From an uncultured Eubacteriales bacterium (lineage in GTDB: Bacteria; Bacillota; Clostridia; Oscillospirales; Oscillospiraceae): 42,488 bases of DNA. The notes below the pieces were generated by a model. The model saw only the letters and a list, made by a program, of their open reading frames with translations. It was not told where the DNA came from and searched no databases. The stretch covers positions 1 through 42,488 of the forward strand of contig ONSW01000006.1 in the NCBI GenBank assembly GCA_900320595.1, given 5' to 3'. A program made the position numbers and the translations under genes. Shown piece by piece: positions 42,441 to 42,488 of the stretch; position 1 is the first letter of the stretch, and every line of letters starts with the position of its first letter.

Positions 42441-42488
42441 GAGTGGCCTGTATTAAGGTTGAGTTGTCGAGACAAAACCGAAAGGCAG
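42441..42488 (+). ncRNA. 5' part of a probable structured RNA, truncated by the window edge
   Basis: Nested pairings can be drawn: GCCT (42446-42449) with AGGC (42483-42486), GGTT (42457-42460) with AACC (42476-42479), and TTGT (42464-42467) with ACAA (42472-42475) around a CGAG loop. No reading frame or ribosome-binding site fits this stretch. The place next to comFC suggests a raiA-motif RNA, but the sequence is too short to decide. Confidence 0.35.

Overview
The window looks like chromosomal core from a spore-forming, Gram-positive Clostridia-type Firmicute. The evidence is a full-length SpoVM micro-ORF, CotJ coat proteins, a DUF3794/LysM spore-type protein, a RemA-CdaA-PrkC housekeeping neighbourhood laid out much as in Bacillus and Clostridium, and PPi-dependent glycolysis. 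No insertion sequences, phage genes, CRISPR arrays or tRNAs were seen. One structural RNA gene (rnpB) is present, and a second structured RNA may start at the right edge. Coding density is very high and most genes lie on the minus strand.

Layout. 79-4114: a degenerate P1B-type ATPase relative and class II aldolase (minus), divergent from PPi-dependent phosphofructokinase (plus). 4164-9615: a minus-strand operon in the order MBOAT acyltransferase, AlgX/AlgJ-like SGNH protein, MoxR AAA+ ATPase, VWA protein. 9749-12845: a single-pass Ig-like surface protein (minus), a C39-like protein and a GPH sugar transporter (both plus). 12898-13930: a fused CotJA-CotJB protein followed by CotJC (minus). 14043-18666: murD, a YnbB-type PLP lyase and ligA (minus). 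18764-19106: RNase P RNA (plus), divergent from murD. 19150-21752: yebC, a GNAT acetyltransferase and a FUSC-HAD fusion (minus).

21892-37740 appears to be one long minus-strand cluster read from a sigma-A promoter near 37800: cdaA, cdaR, rseC-like, yicC, remA, gmk, rpoZ, priA, def, fmt, rsmB, rlmN, prpC, prkC, rsgA, a 50-aa membrane protein, spoVM and a DUF3794/LysM protein. It couples c-di-AMP synthesis, nucleotide and RNA metabolism, translation start and N-terminal maturation, PASTA-kinase signalling and spore morphogenesis. The gene order matches the B. subtilis yloC-to-spoVM region except that coaBC, rpe and thiN are absent. 37837-39194: a class V aminotransferase with a DUF3343 partner. 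39303-42252: comFC, mreB, ispD and ispF behind two tandem promoters. 42388-42488: a divergent promoter with an inverted repeat and the 5' part of a probable structured RNA, cut by the window edge.

The strongest candidates for new biology are two apparent pseudoenzymes (the P-type ATPase lacking its actuator domain and catalytic motifs, and a FUSC membrane domain fused to a dead HAD domain), the acetyltransferase-MoxR-VWA operon, the CotJA-CotJB fusion, and a hairpin that masks the ribosome-binding site of a small membrane protein next to spoVM. All promoter, operator and RNA-structure calls come from reading the sequence and have not been computed or tested.
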